Source: Rubellimicrobium mesophilum DSM 19309 (GTDB lineage: Bacteria; Pseudomonadota; Alphaproteobacteria; Rhodobacterales; Rhodobacteraceae). From it: DNA of 64,000 nucleotides. Below the pieces are notes generated by a model that was not told the origin of the DNA, did not search any database, and was given only the letters and a program-made list of their open reading frames with translations. Numbering within the stretch: the first letter of the stretch is position 1; each line of letters starts with the position of its first letter. A program made the position numbers and the translations under genes. Below, piece after piece: positions 19,318 through 28,041 of the stretch. Where the stretch lies: the NCBI RefSeq assembly GCF_000600335.2, contig NZ_KK088560.1:122802-186801 (forward strand). The letters are read 5' to 3'.

Positions 19318-20263
19318 CTAGCCGTGAGCGGGCTGTCGGCGCACCAGGCCCAGGACGCCGAGGATCGCGGCGCCGATCCCGAATCCCACGACGCCCGAGG
19401 CGAGGGCCGTCAGGAGCCAGGCCGCCGCGGCTTCCAGGGCGCCGGCAACGACGGCAAGGGTGTGGGCGAAGTCGTGGATGAGGTCTTCGGGCGCGTGCCA
19501 GCCGAAGGCGGCGACGCCATGGATCAGGATGCCGCCGCCGACCCAGAGCATCGCGACGGTGCCGACGAGGCTGAGCAGGGCCAGGAACCGAGGCATCCCC
19601 ACGACGAGCGCGCGGCCGATGGCGCGCGTCGCCGCGCCCCGACCTCGGGCCATGGCGGCGCCGATGTCGTCCGCCTTCACGATCAGCGCGACGACCCCGT
19701 AGACCGCGATGGTGATGGCGATCCCCACGGCCGCGAGCACGATGGCGCGCGTGACGAGGTCGTCCGCCTCGATGGTGGCCAGCGAGATGGCCATGATCTC
19801 GGCCGACAGGATGAAGTCGGTACGGATCGCGCCCGAGACCATCTGGTCCTCGAGCTCCTTCGAGGTAGCCGCCGTGGTGGCATCCTCCCCATGGGGGCCG
19901 GTGGTGGGCCCGGAACAGGTGGAGGAGCTTCTCGGCCCCCTCGTAGGCCAGGTAGAGGCCACCCAGCATCAGCAGAGGCGTGATCGCCTGCGGGAGCAGC
20001 GCGCTGAGGAGCAGAGCGGCCGGGAGCAGGAACAGGAGCTTGTTCCGCAGGCTGCCCAGCGCGATCCGTCCGATGATCGAGAGCTCGCGATGCGCCTCGA
20101 TGCCGACGACGAATCGCGGGGTCACCGCCGCGTCGTCGATCACCACGCCGGCGGCCTTGCTGCCCGCCTTGACCGTCTGCGCCGCCACGTCGTCGAGCGA
20201 GGCGGCGGTGAGCTTGGCGATGGCCGCCACGTCGTCCAGAAGGGCGATCAGTCCGGTTGCCAT
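19318..20263 (-). CDS. DUF808 family inner-membrane protein, YedI-like (frameshift near 19896)
   Basis: About 314 residues after repair. The N-terminus MATGLIALLDDVAAIAKLTA and VKAGSKAAGVVIDDAAVTPR, the middle GSLRNKLLFLLPAALLLSAL, and GAIRTDFILSAEIMAISLAT in the second half are the conserved blocks of DUF808/YedI. Several transmembrane helices follow. The frame changes in a CCCCC run near 19896; removing one C joins AHHRP to HGEDATTAATSKELE, so this is a probable sequencing error. The start ATG at 20263 has GGGAGA upstream. Function of the family is not established; inner-membrane location is predicted. Confidence 0.82.
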
Positions 20264-20422
20264 GGTTCTCCCTGTCGTTGCGCGCCCGTCCGGCGCGGCC
20301 GGACCATGTCGCATGGAGGTAAGGCGCGCCAGGGCCGAGGTCGAGGAACGTCGCGGACCTATCGCGAAAGGCTGGCCGCGCGCGGGCGGGCCGCTTAACC
20401 TGACGGCGGGAAGGATGCGTCC

Positions 20423-21165
20423 ATGCGCTACGAGCTGATGCGGCCCGAGCAGGTCCGGCGGGCCATCGAGGAGGACTGGCCGGCGGTGCTGCCCGTGGGC
20501 GTCCTCGAGTACCATGGGGAGCACCTTCCCCTGGGCATGGACGGGCTGGTCGCGGTCCGCTGCCTCGAGCGGCTCGAGGCCGAGATGGACCTCGTGGTGC
20601 TGCCGGCCTTCTGGTACGGGGCCGCGAGCTACGCCGTGGAAGGACCGGAGGCCAGGGGCTCGCTCCACGTCGACGCGGAGACGCTGGTGCCCGTGGCCCG
20701 ACAGGTCTTCGCGGCGCTGCTGCGGGTGGGGTTCCGCAACATCCACTTCGTGATCCACCACCAGACGGAGAAGTTCGCCGAAGGGATGCCGACGGACCTC
20801 GCCTTCAAGCTGGCCGGCCGGCAGGCCGTCTTCGCTCATCTCGAGCGCGAGCGTGGCGAGGGCTGGTGGGGCGGCCCGAGGCGGCGGGCTACTACGCCGA
20901 GCACGCGGCGGGTCGGGACCCGTTCGGCTGGATCAAGGGGCACCCGCTGCTCACGCCCGAGGCGATGGCACGATATCCCTTCGACCATGCCGGCCAAGGC
21001 GAGACCTCGTTCATGCTCGCGCTCTGCCCCGAGACCGTGGAGATGGCCGAGGCGGCGGACGGGCCGTGGTACACGCGGTCAGCCGAGGACGCCTCGGCGG
21101 AGCTCGGCGAGGCGGGCGTGGCCCTGGTGCTCGACCACCTTCGCCGGGTCCTCAGGGGTGGCTAG
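20423..21165 (+). CDS. Creatininase-family amidohydrolase (frameshift near 20870)
   Basis: About 247 residues after repair. EYHGEHLPLGMDG near residues 32-44 supplies the Glu, His and Asp metal ligands of the creatininase fold, and NIHFVIHHQTE near 110-120 the second cluster. The frame breaks at GEGWWG; inserting one G in the GGGG run gives WGRPEAAGYYAEHAAG, followed by DHAGQGETSFMLAL, also conserved in the family. Members hydrolyse cyclic or linear amides (creatinine, formamide intermediates, mycofactocin maturation), so the substrate cannot be named. Its 3' end overlaps the convergent SRPBCC gene by 14 bases. Confidence 0.8.
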
Positions 21166-21709
21166 GCCGACGCCGCCGAGCCGCGCCGAAGGTCAGGAAG
21201 GAGGGGCCGGGGGGTGGCAGGATGCGCGACCGCTCCTCGGGGGTCACGGCTCGCCGTCGGGCGAGCTCCAGCCGCAGGCTCTCCTCGCCCTGGCGCATGG
21301 CCCAGTCGTGGTTGGCGGTGAAGACCGGGCGGAAGAGCCAGCTAAGGGCGCGCAGGATCGGCTTTCGCGCCTCCACGTCCCAGTCGTAGCGCACGACCGC
21401 CGTGGGGCCATCCTGCACGAAGGTCCATTCGCCACGCCCCATGAAGTCGCCGGTCGGGGTGAGCACGACGTGCTGGCCGTCAGCCTCGGTCACCCGAAAG
21501 GTCCAGCGGAGCGTGTAGGGCAGCCATCCCTTGGTGAAGAGCTCCACTTCCTTGCCGACGCCGCTCTCGTCCCCGGGCGCGAGCTCCACCACGTCGAGGT
21601 AGACCGAGGGCCACCAGTCGATCAGCCGCTCGACGTCGGCGAGGACGGTGGCGACCTGCTCCACGGTGGCGTCGAACCGCCACGTGGTGACGAGGTGGTA
21701 GCGGCTCAT
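21152..21709 (-). CDS. SRPBCC (polyketide cyclase/START-like) family protein
   Basis: 185 residues beginning MSRYHLVTTWRFDATVEQVA, then VERLIDWWPSVYLDVVELAP, WTFRVTEADGQHVVL and GRGEWTFVQDGPTAVVRYDW. This is the alternating helix/strand pattern of the SRPBCC helix-grip fold, which encloses a hydrophobic pocket. The start at 21709 matches the beginning of the fold. Substrate unknown. The C-terminal tail is Arg/Pro-rich. It lies between the convergent creatininase gene and the polysaccharide export gene, with no obvious functional link. Confidence 0.75.
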   Translation of the reverse strand: MSRYHLVTTWRFDATVEQVATVLADVERLIDWWPSVYLDVVELAPGDESGVGKEVELFTKGWLPYTLRWTFRVTEADGQHVVLTPTGDFMGRGEWTFVQDGPTAVVRYDWDVEARKPILRALSWLFRPVFTANHDWAMRQGEESLRLELARRRAVTPEERSRILPPPGPSFLTFGAARRRRPSHP

Positions 21710-21782
21710 CGGGTCGGCGAACGGACGACCGGCGCGACCCGCCGTTGGCAGGGAAGGGCCGCGCCGGCCCCTCCCGGCGCGG

Positions 21783-23384
21783 TCATGGGGCGTTTCCGTC
21801 CATGGCCGGGACGACCTCCAGCGAGTCGCCCGGCTGCAGGGGCTGGTCCTGCTCCACGGTGGTCGCGACGGCCTCGTCGCCGTTCCCCCGGTAGAGCACG
21901 AAGTCGTACTGGATTCCGGCCTGGCCCGCCGCCGAGCCGCCGAGGAGGGCGAGCTGCTGGTCGATCGAGCTGACCTGCGCGCGGGCAACCTCGCCGTCGG
22001 CCAGCCGCTTCTCCAGCTCGAGCAGGATCTCGCGCGCCGATTCGGACGGCAGCCGCTGGAGGTCCGCCGTCATGCGCGCCAGGTCGATCTCCAGCCGGGC
22101 GACCATGTCGGCGGTGTCGTAGGACTGCAGGGTCGACATCAGCAGCGTGCGTTCGGCGGCATCGGACTCCGTCGCCGGCACGAGCCCCCGGTCGATCAGG
22201 TCCTGGACGCGGTTCACCTCGGCCCGGTCGTTGGCGACGAGCTGCTCCTCCTCGGCTTGCCGGCGGCGGAGGAGGTCGAGGCGGGTGTTCATCTCCTCGA
22301 TCAACTGGCGCGCCGAGGCCGCGTCGACGCCCCGCATCGCGACGCCCGAGGCCACCAACTCCCGCCCGACCTGCTCCAGATCGTCGGTGTCGTCGCTGGT
22401 GCTGGAGCGAGGAGCCGGAGCAGGAGGCGCGACCGCCTCGGCGGCCTGGGCGTCGGGCTCCTCCGCGACGGGCAGCGTCGGTTCGGCGTCGGCGGCCGGC
22501 AGGACCTGGGCCTGCTCCGTCGGCCGGGCCCTTGGCCGCGTGAGGAGGTCGTCCCCTCCGGCCGACGTCGCGACCTCGTCGTTCAGGACGACGAGGGGCA
22601 AGGCCCCGTCCGCCGACGACAGGTCCTGCTCCTCGGTCGCCCTGGCGGGCGCCTCGCCCGGCTCCGGCGCGACCTCGTCCGCGGGGCCGGGCGCGTCCGA
22701 GGAGGGCACGGACGGCTCGCCTTCCGCGGAGATGCTCCGAAGCTCCTCCCGAAGGCGCCCGACCTGCGCCATGATCGAGTCGAGGCGCTCGACGGCGACC
22801 TCCCGTTCGGCGGTCAGGTCCATGGCCTGCCGGGCGCTCGTGTCGGCGTCGAGGCCCGACATCCCGAGCCCCCCGGCCGTCGCGACCAGTTGGCGAACGG
22901 TCATGCCGGGCGTGTAGTCGAAGCGGCCCGGCTGGCCGACCGCGCCGGACACGAAGACCGGCGAGTAGCTGGAGATCTCGACCAGGATCTCGGACGGCTC
23001 CAGGTTCAGCCAGTTCTCCTGCCCGTCGTTGCTGAAGATGCGGAGCGGCTCGGCGCTCATGGCGGCCGTGATCTGATCCTGGGCGTCGGCAAGGGTCAGT
23101 CCGGCGACGTCGATCTCGCCCACGATGGGAAGCGTGACGCGGCCGTCGGGGCCCACGACCGATTCATGAGCCATGGCGAAGGGACCGCGCGTGGAGACCG
23201 AGATCGTGTCCCCTGGGCGGAGCGCGTAGTCGGCCCACGCGGCCAGCGGCCAGCCGAGGACGCAGGCGGCCAGTCCAGCCGTCCGAAGCCGGCGCCAGGC
23301 GGTGGCGACCCTGGCCACGCCGGCCGCCGACCCCGCGCCGGCGAACGGAATCGCGCCCCCACAGTTCCCGCGCACATTCGTCAT
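21783..23384 (-). CDS. Polysaccharide biosynthesis/export (Wza-like, SLBB) protein
   Basis: 533 residues. A hydrophobic signal segment (TAGLAACVLGWPLAAWA) is followed by the Poly_export domain (YALRPGDTISVSTRGPF, VVGPDGRVTLPIVGEIDVAG) and an SLBB-like domain (FVSGAVGQPGRFDYTPGMTV). Residues ~205-330 form an unusual Pro/Ala/Glu/Asp-rich insert. A long coiled-coil region (~345-480, RQLIEEMNTRLDLLRRRQAE) follows, and the end (QPLQPGDSLEVVPAMDG) is again SLBB-like. This layout resembles periplasmic adaptor/export proteins of exopolysaccharide systems. The ATG at 23384 has GGAGG about 10 bases upstream. No tyrosine kinase or glycosyltransferase gene lies nearby. Confidence 0.82.
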   Translation of the reverse strand: MTNVRGNCGGAIPFAGAGSAAGVARVATAWRRLRTAGLAACVLGWPLAAWADYALRPGDTISVSTRGPFAMAHESVVGPDGRVTLPIVGEIDVAGLTLADAQDQITAAMSAEPLRIFSNDGQENWLNLEPSEILVEISSYSPVFVSGAVGQPGRFDYTPGMTVRQLVATAGGLGMSGLDADTSARQAMDLTAEREVAVERLDSIMAQVGRLREELRSISAEGEPSVPSSDAPGPADEVAPEPGEAPARATEEQDLSSADGALPLVVLNDEVATSAGGDDLLTRPRARPTEQAQVLPAADAEPTLPVAEEPDAQAAEAVAPPAPAPRSSTSDDTDDLEQVGRELVASGVAMRGVDAASARQLIEEMNTRLDLLRRRQAEEEQLVANDRAEVNRVQDLIDRGLVPATESDAAERTLLMSTLQSYDTADMVARLEIDLARMTADLQRLPSESAREILLELEKRLADGEVARAQVSSIDQQLALLGGSAAGQAGIQYDFVLYRGNGDEAVATTVEQDQPLQPGDSLEVVPAMDGNAP

Positions 23385-23782
23385 TACCGAGAAACCTCCG
23401 CCAACGGGACCGAATGGGAGCCGGCGGCAGGAGGGCCAGCCCTGCCCTCTTCGGCAAGTCGCATTAGCATTGGGGAGAATGCTCTCCCCAGTCAAGTTGA
23501 CTGCCCCTTTTCGGTCCCCGACGGAACGACGGGCGCTCTCGTGCCGGCGACCCGACCGAGCCAGGCCCGACGTCCGGTGCCCGCTCTCCTAGGCGGGATC
23601 ACGGGCTCGCCTCCCCTTCCCGTGGCCTGCCCGGGGCACCGCGCCCCATCGTTCGACGGGTCGGCGCCCCTACGAAGAAACCCACGGTCATTGGGCGGCC
23701 CTGACTGTCCCGAAAGCATCGCAGGGAGGCCGCAAGCCAGCCACAATTCGGCGGGAACCTGGAATCGCATCCGGGGTTAGCC
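23385..23782. other. Upstream region of the export gene, no gene seen
   Basis: About 400 bases between the export gene and a small plus-strand gene. It holds the inverted-repeat element at 23471-23501 and is otherwise featureless. Confidence 0.4.
23471..23501. promoter_or_regulatory. Stem-loop plus palindrome upstream of the export gene
   Basis: TGGGGAGA at 23471-23478 pairs perfectly with TCTCCCCA at 23483-23490 (4-base loop). It is directly followed by the palindrome GTCAAGTTGAC at 23491-23501. The element lies 87-117 bases upstream of the export gene's ATG. It may be a protein-binding operator or an mRNA leader stem-loop (inference). Confidence 0.4.
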
Positions 23783-23947
23783 ATGACCATGCCGCGCATC
23801 CTTCACATCCTGCTGATCGTGGTCCTTTCGATGCCCATGTGGGGGCTGCCCTATGGCGTCCTGGTCGCGGCCCTGATCCGTCTGCTCTTCGAGGGCGCGC
23901 GCGTCCAGTGGCAGGCCGCGCCCGGGGCGGCAATGCGACTCGGCTAG
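23783..23947 (+). CDS. Small single-pass membrane protein
   Basis: 54 codons: MTMPRILHILLIVVLSMP, then a Gly/Pro turn, then GVLVAALIRLLFEGARV and a short tail ending RLG. One long or two short hydrophobic helices with basic residues outside. It is not a family I recognise. The ribosome binding site is weak (a GGGG run about 8 bases before the ATG), and a second ATG two codons later is possible. Confidence 0.4.
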   Translation: MTMPRILHILLIVVLSMPMWGLPYGVLVAALIRLLFEGARVQWQAAPGAAMRLG

Positions 23948-24260
23948 GACACCAGCCTCCGCCACGACAGCCGCCCCAGTCCGATAGGCTTGAGCGTGTC
24001 CCTTTGCATCTGCCCTGGCGTCAGGGGCGCCTCACGTTGCCTTCCTGGATCGAGCGGGACCTCACCGGGCAGGACGCCGGAACAGCCGGGCCAAGCCGAT
24101 CCTGATCGTTGCAATCCGAGCCCAATTTCACAATCGAGGGTTGAAATTCTGCGGTTCAGTTCCATGAACAAGTGCAGAGCCCACCTATGTCTGGCCGGCG
24201 TTGCATGATATGTTGACATCGCTTGAACGAAACCCGCTGCGGTCCAAGGAGGAGCGCGCG
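23948..24260. other. Intergenic region with an AT-rich inverted repeat
   Basis: About 310 bases. AATTTCA at 24124-24130 and TGAAATT at 24142-24148 form a perfect 7-bp inverted repeat with an 11-base spacer, typical in form of a repressor operator. TTGACA occurs at 24213-24218 without a clear -10. No gene seen. Confidence 0.4.
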
Positions 24261-24572
24261 GTGACGGTCGCCGCGGAAAACAAGGCCAGCGCCCTCGCGG
24301 TCGCCGCGCTCCTGGAGCGGTGGGCCGACGAGGTGCCTCATTGGGACCCGTCGGCGGGCGAGCGTTGGGATGCCTTCGCGGACCGACGCTACCTCGCCGA
24401 GAAGGCGCTGAAGGAGCGCCTTCGTCGCCTGCCCACCTGCGTGCTGCGGACGGACGACTGCTGCACCGAGGTCGACTTCACGCTGGCCGGGGTGCGCGTC
24501 AGATCCCGCGTCTGCCTGGAGGACGGCTGCCGGGCCTGGGCCGCCAAGATGAGGCGGCAGGCCGCGCAGTAG
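24261..24572 (+). CDS. Small hypothetical protein with Cys pairs
   Basis: 103 residues from a GTG start with an excellent AAGGAGGA ribosome binding site 7 bases upstream; the frame is open further upstream, to about 24201, without such a site. The sequence is helical at first (NKASALAVAALLERWADEV), then has PTCVLRTDDCCTEVDF and VCLEDGCRAWAAK. Five Cys are spread over 40 residues, possibly a metal site or disulfides. No signal peptide. Not recognised. Confidence 0.55.
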   Translation: MTVAAENKASALAVAALLERWADEVPHWDPSAGERWDAFADRRYLAEKALKERLRRLPTCVLRTDDCCTEVDFTLAGVRVRSRVCLEDGCRAWAAKMRRQAAQ

Positions 24573-24647
24573 CACGGCCCCACGGGTTAGCAGGCACATG
24601 GGCCACCGCCGGCGGCCCTCCAAGGCGCCCTGCGCGCGGCTGCGACG

Positions 24648-24884
24648 TCACTCCGCCGGGGGAAGGCTCACAGGAAAGGCGGAGGCCGGACGGAAGGCCC
24701 TGCCGAACTCGTGGTCGGTGACCGACGAGCGCAGGGCCTCGGCCATGCCGCTCGCGAGGATGCCCAGGTTCCCGCCCAGGATCGCGAGCGCCACGATGCC
24801 CCAGACCGAGCAGCCGGCGAAGGCGGCGATGACGCAGACCATCAGGGCAGTCAGCCATCCGGCGCACAGGTGACGTATCAGCAT
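24648..24884 (-). CDS. Small two-helix membrane protein
   Basis: 78 residues starting MLIRHLCAGWLTALMVCVIA, followed by CSVWGIVALAILGGNLGILA and a polar C-terminus. The ATG at 24884 is preceded by AAGGAGAGG, a clear ribosome binding site. Two predicted transmembrane segments. No family recognised; possibly a small envelope protein. Confidence 0.55.
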   Translation of the reverse strand: MLIRHLCAGWLTALMVCVIAAFAGCSVWGIVALAILGGNLGILASGMAEALRSSVTDHEFGRAFRPASAFPVSLPPAE

Positions 24885-25048
24885 CGGACCTCTCCTTCTG
24901 GTCCAAGGCTGCCGGCAGAATCGGGCCATTTTGTGGAGCGGATGGGTCCAGGGGACGGCAGTCTTCGGGCAGGGCGGTGGCCATTCCGTCCAATCCGGCG
25001 CGCGGGGCGGCGAGCCCCCGACGAGGCGCTACCCCCCGGCTTCGACCC

Positions 25049-25339
25049 TCAGGTCGCGGGCCGCGCGCGGGCGAGCAGCGCGTCGAGCCGTGCCAGGGCC
25101 TCGCCGAACACGCTGAGAAGCTCGTCGGCGGCATCGGTGAGGGCGGGAGGCGCGTCCTCGAACAGCATCGTCACCAGCAGGGAATGGGTCTCCTGCCTGA
25201 AGGCCCGCACCAGATCCCGCAGGCCTCCCAGGGCGGCACGGTCAGGCGCCTGCGACCGCGAGAGCATCTCGATCTCGCCGCGGAGCGCGTCCCATCCGGC
25301 GCGGAGCCTTTCCATGACCTCTCCGAACAACCCGATCAT
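25049..25339 (-). CDS. Small helical hypothetical protein
   Basis: Up to 96 residues (ATG at 25339; an alternative ATG at 25315 gives 88). Strongly helical: EVMERLRAGWDALRGEIEML, LRDLVRAFRQETHSLLVTML and ELLSVFGEALARLDALLARA. The length and heptad-like hydrophobics resemble the 93-residue gene at 27572, though sequence identity is low. Function unknown. Confidence 0.45.
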   Translation of the reverse strand: MIGLFGEVMERLRAGWDALRGEIEMLSRSQAPDRAALGGLRDLVRAFRQETHSLLVTMLFEDAPPALTDAADELLSVFGEALARLDALLARARPAT

Positions 25340-25556
25340 CCCAGGCCCCACATGTCCCCAGTGGGCAGGCCCTCGGAGGAGCCGCCGACATCCCGTTCCG
25401 GTCTGATAACGGTGGCGACTGGCCCGGTCCACCCTGGCGCCGGACACGGCGGCGGGCCTCGGCCACGTCCCGCCGGTCGGTCCCCGGCTTCCGACCCCGG
25501 GTCGCTCCTTGGCGGAGGCCCGCGTCACGCCGCGTGCGCCCGCCGACAGGGGCCCG

Positions 25557-27233
25557 TCACGCGTTCCGCGATGGATCGGCCAGCGGCGTGGCGAGCTCGC
25601 GCGCGACCCGCCCCGGGTCGCGGGTCCAGGGCCGGGCCTCTCGCTCGATCATGCGCCGGACCTGGGGTGGCCAGGCCCCGCGATGGAGGCGCCTCAACGT
25701 CTCGAAGACCTCGGCGTCGTCGCGGGTCAGCCGCGTGTTGAGCCGCTGGTAGTCGTGCCAGGTGGGCGCGTGGTAGCGTTCCACCCAGAGCGACGGGTCC
25801 GCGAGGTCGCGCAGGAGCATCCAGTTGTGCGCCCCGTCGCGGCGGCGGATGCGCCGGCGCTCGGCCATCACGCCCAGGAACTCCGGCAGGTCGGCCTCGG
25901 CGACGTGCCATTCGACGGCGACCACCACCGGGCCCGTGCGACCGTCCACCGGCACGGCCGTCTCCGGCGCGGCCCAGGACCGGAGCGGCCCCAGATCGCG
26001 CCCCTCGGCATCGGCCAGCGGCCGCACGAAGCCGATCAGGGTGCAGCCGACCAGGACCGCCCCGGCCGAGAGCAGCGCGACCCGGAGCCCCTGCCCTTCG
26101 GCCACCGTGCCCCAGAGCCAGCTTCCCCCGGCCAAGCCCCCGAAGGCGGCCATCTGGTAGAGGGACAGCGCCCGCGCCACGACCCAGCGGGGGGTCGACA
26201 TCTGCACGGTGACGTTGAAGCTCGACAGCGCGAGGACCCAGCCGGCCCCGGTCAGGAGCAAGGCGCCCAGGGTCAACGGCAGGAACCCGCTCAGCCCCGC
26301 CGTGGCCGCCCCTGCGGCGAAGCCCAGCGAGGAGACCCGGACGAGCTTCTCGGTGGAGAGCCGTGCCCGCAGGCGGGTGCTGACCAGCGCCCCCGCGACG
26401 GCTCCGACCCCGAAGGCCCCGAGGAGCAGGCCGTAGGTCAGGGGACCGCCCCCGACCAGTTCGCGCGCGATGAGCGGCATGAGGGCGTTGACCGCGCTCG
26501 CGCCCATCCCGAACACGAAGGCGCGGAGCAGCACCACCCGGACGGCCGGCGACAGCGCGACGTAGCGCGGCCCCGCCAGCATCGCCGCGCCGAGCGGCTC
26601 GGGCGGGAGGGTGGCCACGGTCGGCTCCGGCCGCCACCGGGTCAGCACGGCGATCAGGCCGACATAGCTCACTGCGTTGATCGCGAAGGCGGCGGCGGCG
26701 CCCGCGAGGGCGACGATGGCGCCGCCCAGGGCCGGGCCGACGCTTCGCGCGATATTGAAGCCCATGCTGTTGAGCCCCACCGCCGCCGGCAGGTCGCCGC
26801 GCGGCACCATGTCCCCGACCGAGGCCTGCCAGGCGGGATTGTTCAGGGCGGTCCCGCAACCGATCAGGAAGGTGAAGAGAAGCAGGAGCCAGGGTGTCAT
26901 GAAGCCGATCCAGGCCACGATCGTGAGCAGGGCCGAGACGACCAGCATGAAGGCCTGCGCCGTCAGCATGACCCGGCGTCGGTCGAAGTTGTCGGCCACC
27001 GCGCCCGAGAACAGCGACAGCAGCATGATGGGCAGCGTGGCCGAGGCCTGGACCAGGGCCACCATGCTGGCCTGCGGGGCGATGGAGGTCATGAGCCAGG
27101 ATGCGCCCACCGACTGGATCAGCCCGCCGAAGTTGGAGGCCAGGCTCGCCAGCCATAGCGCGCGGAAGACCGGGTGGCGGAGGGGTGCCAGGACCGCTGA
27201 TCGGGGCGGCGCTTCCGCTCTCGTCTCTGCCAT
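25557..27233 (-). CDS. MFS exporter with C-terminal monooxygenase-like domain
   Basis: 558 residues. Residues 1 to ~410 form a 12-helix major facilitator of the MFS_3 (EntS-like) type: HPVFRALWLASLASNFGGLI, GAVADNFDRRRVML, NSMGFNIARSVGPALGGAI and VSTPRW-like blocks. Residues ~430-530 are soluble (VVAVEWHVAEADLPEFLGVM, WMLLRDLADPSLWVERYHAP, WHDYQRLNTRLTRDDAEVF), the pattern of a dimeric alpha-beta barrel (antibiotic monooxygenase-like) domain. Such fusions occur in this family. Transport substrate is unknown; drug or siderophore export is typical. The ATG at 27233 is chosen at the start of family similarity, and the ribosome binding site is weak. Confidence 0.8.
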   Translation of the reverse strand: MAETRAEAPPRSAVLAPLRHPVFRALWLASLASNFGGLIQSVGASWLMTSIAPQASMVALVQASATLPIMLLSLFSGAVADNFDRRRVMLTAQAFMLVVSALLTIVAWIGFMTPWLLLLFTFLIGCGTALNNPAWQASVGDMVPRGDLPAAVGLNSMGFNIARSVGPALGGAIVALAGAAAAFAINAVSYVGLIAVLTRWRPEPTVATLPPEPLGAAMLAGPRYVALSPAVRVVLLRAFVFGMGASAVNALMPLIARELVGGGPLTYGLLLGAFGVGAVAGALVSTRLRARLSTEKLVRVSSLGFAAGAATAGLSGFLPLTLGALLLTGAGWVLALSSFNVTVQMSTPRWVVARALSLYQMAAFGGLAGGSWLWGTVAEGQGLRVALLSAGAVLVGCTLIGFVRPLADAEGRDLGPLRSWAAPETAVPVDGRTGPVVVAVEWHVAEADLPEFLGVMAERRRIRRRDGAHNWMLLRDLADPSLWVERYHAPTWHDYQRLNTRLTRDDAEVFETLRRLHRGAWPPQVRRMIEREARPWTRDPGRVARELATPLADPSRNA

Positions 27234-27571
27234 GCCCCTGTGTCCCTGAACCGGTGCCGGAACGCACTGGGCCACCCGGCTAAGCCGCCCCGCCCTTGTC
27301 GGCAAGTCGGCCTCGACGGCGTGGCCCCCGCGCAGCCTGTCACGCAACCCCGCTCCCGCAGGCGGGTTCCACATTCGGTCCATGACAAAGGACTCCGGAT
27401 CCCGCGGCACGTCCGTGCGACTGCCGATGGACCTCGCGTCAACCTGCTACACATATGATCGGAGTTGGAATCTTCCGCCCGGTGCCGTAGTGGAACAGAA
27501 CGATCTAGGGTTGCAGGCGGTGAAGGATTGACTACCTGCAGTTTAGTTCTCTTCGACTTGCGAGGGCCGAG
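27234..27571. other. Intergenic region, no gene seen
   Basis: About 340 bases between the divergent MFS exporter and a small hypothetical gene. The half nearer 27450-27570 is less GC-rich and probably carries the promoter of the gene at 27572. No clear box or hairpin. Confidence 0.35.
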
Positions 27572-27853
27572 GTGACTGCCAGGAGGAAACCGAAGTCGTC
27601 GCCGGGCCACGAGAAGCTCCTCTATTTTCTGATGCTCCGGCAGATCGAGGCCGAGTCGGACCTCGTTCGTGCCGCCTATGAACGCCTTTCCGACGCCGCC
27701 TCGGGGGCCGAGGGCTGGGACCTGCGGACGGTGATCCTCGACTGGCTCGAGGCGGAGCTGCGGCACCTGAGGACGGAGGCCAGCGACACCAAGGCCGTGG
27801 CCGCGGAGCTGCTGAGAGCCTCCGTGGCCCTGGCGAACGCCCTGAAGCAGTGA
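27572..27853 (+). CDS. Small helical hypothetical protein
   Basis: 93 residues from a GTG. Basic N-terminus (TARRKPKSSPGHEKLLYFLM), then two long amphipathic helices (QIEAESDLVRAAYERLSDAA and DWLEAELRHLRTEASDTKAV). No known motif. Similar in size and helical make-up to the gene at 25049-25339, which may reflect common ancestry. Start uncertain: only a weak purine stretch precedes it. Confidence 0.45.
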   Translation: MTARRKPKSSPGHEKLLYFLMLRQIEAESDLVRAAYERLSDAASGAEGWDLRTVILDWLEAELRHLRTEASDTKAVAAELLRASVALANALKQ

Positions 27854-28041
27854 TCGCCTGCCCGGTCGCCGCGTGATCCCGTCCGTGGGTCCAAGGGGCG
27901 ACTCGACCGGCCCTTCCCGCCCTGGGGCTGACCGGCGGGCGGATCCTGGTCGCGTGGCTGGGACCGAGACCTTGGTCGGTCCGGGCTTGCCTTGCCACGG
28001 CGGCGCCCGCGGGCGATCATCCGGGCCAAAGGGAGGGCTTC

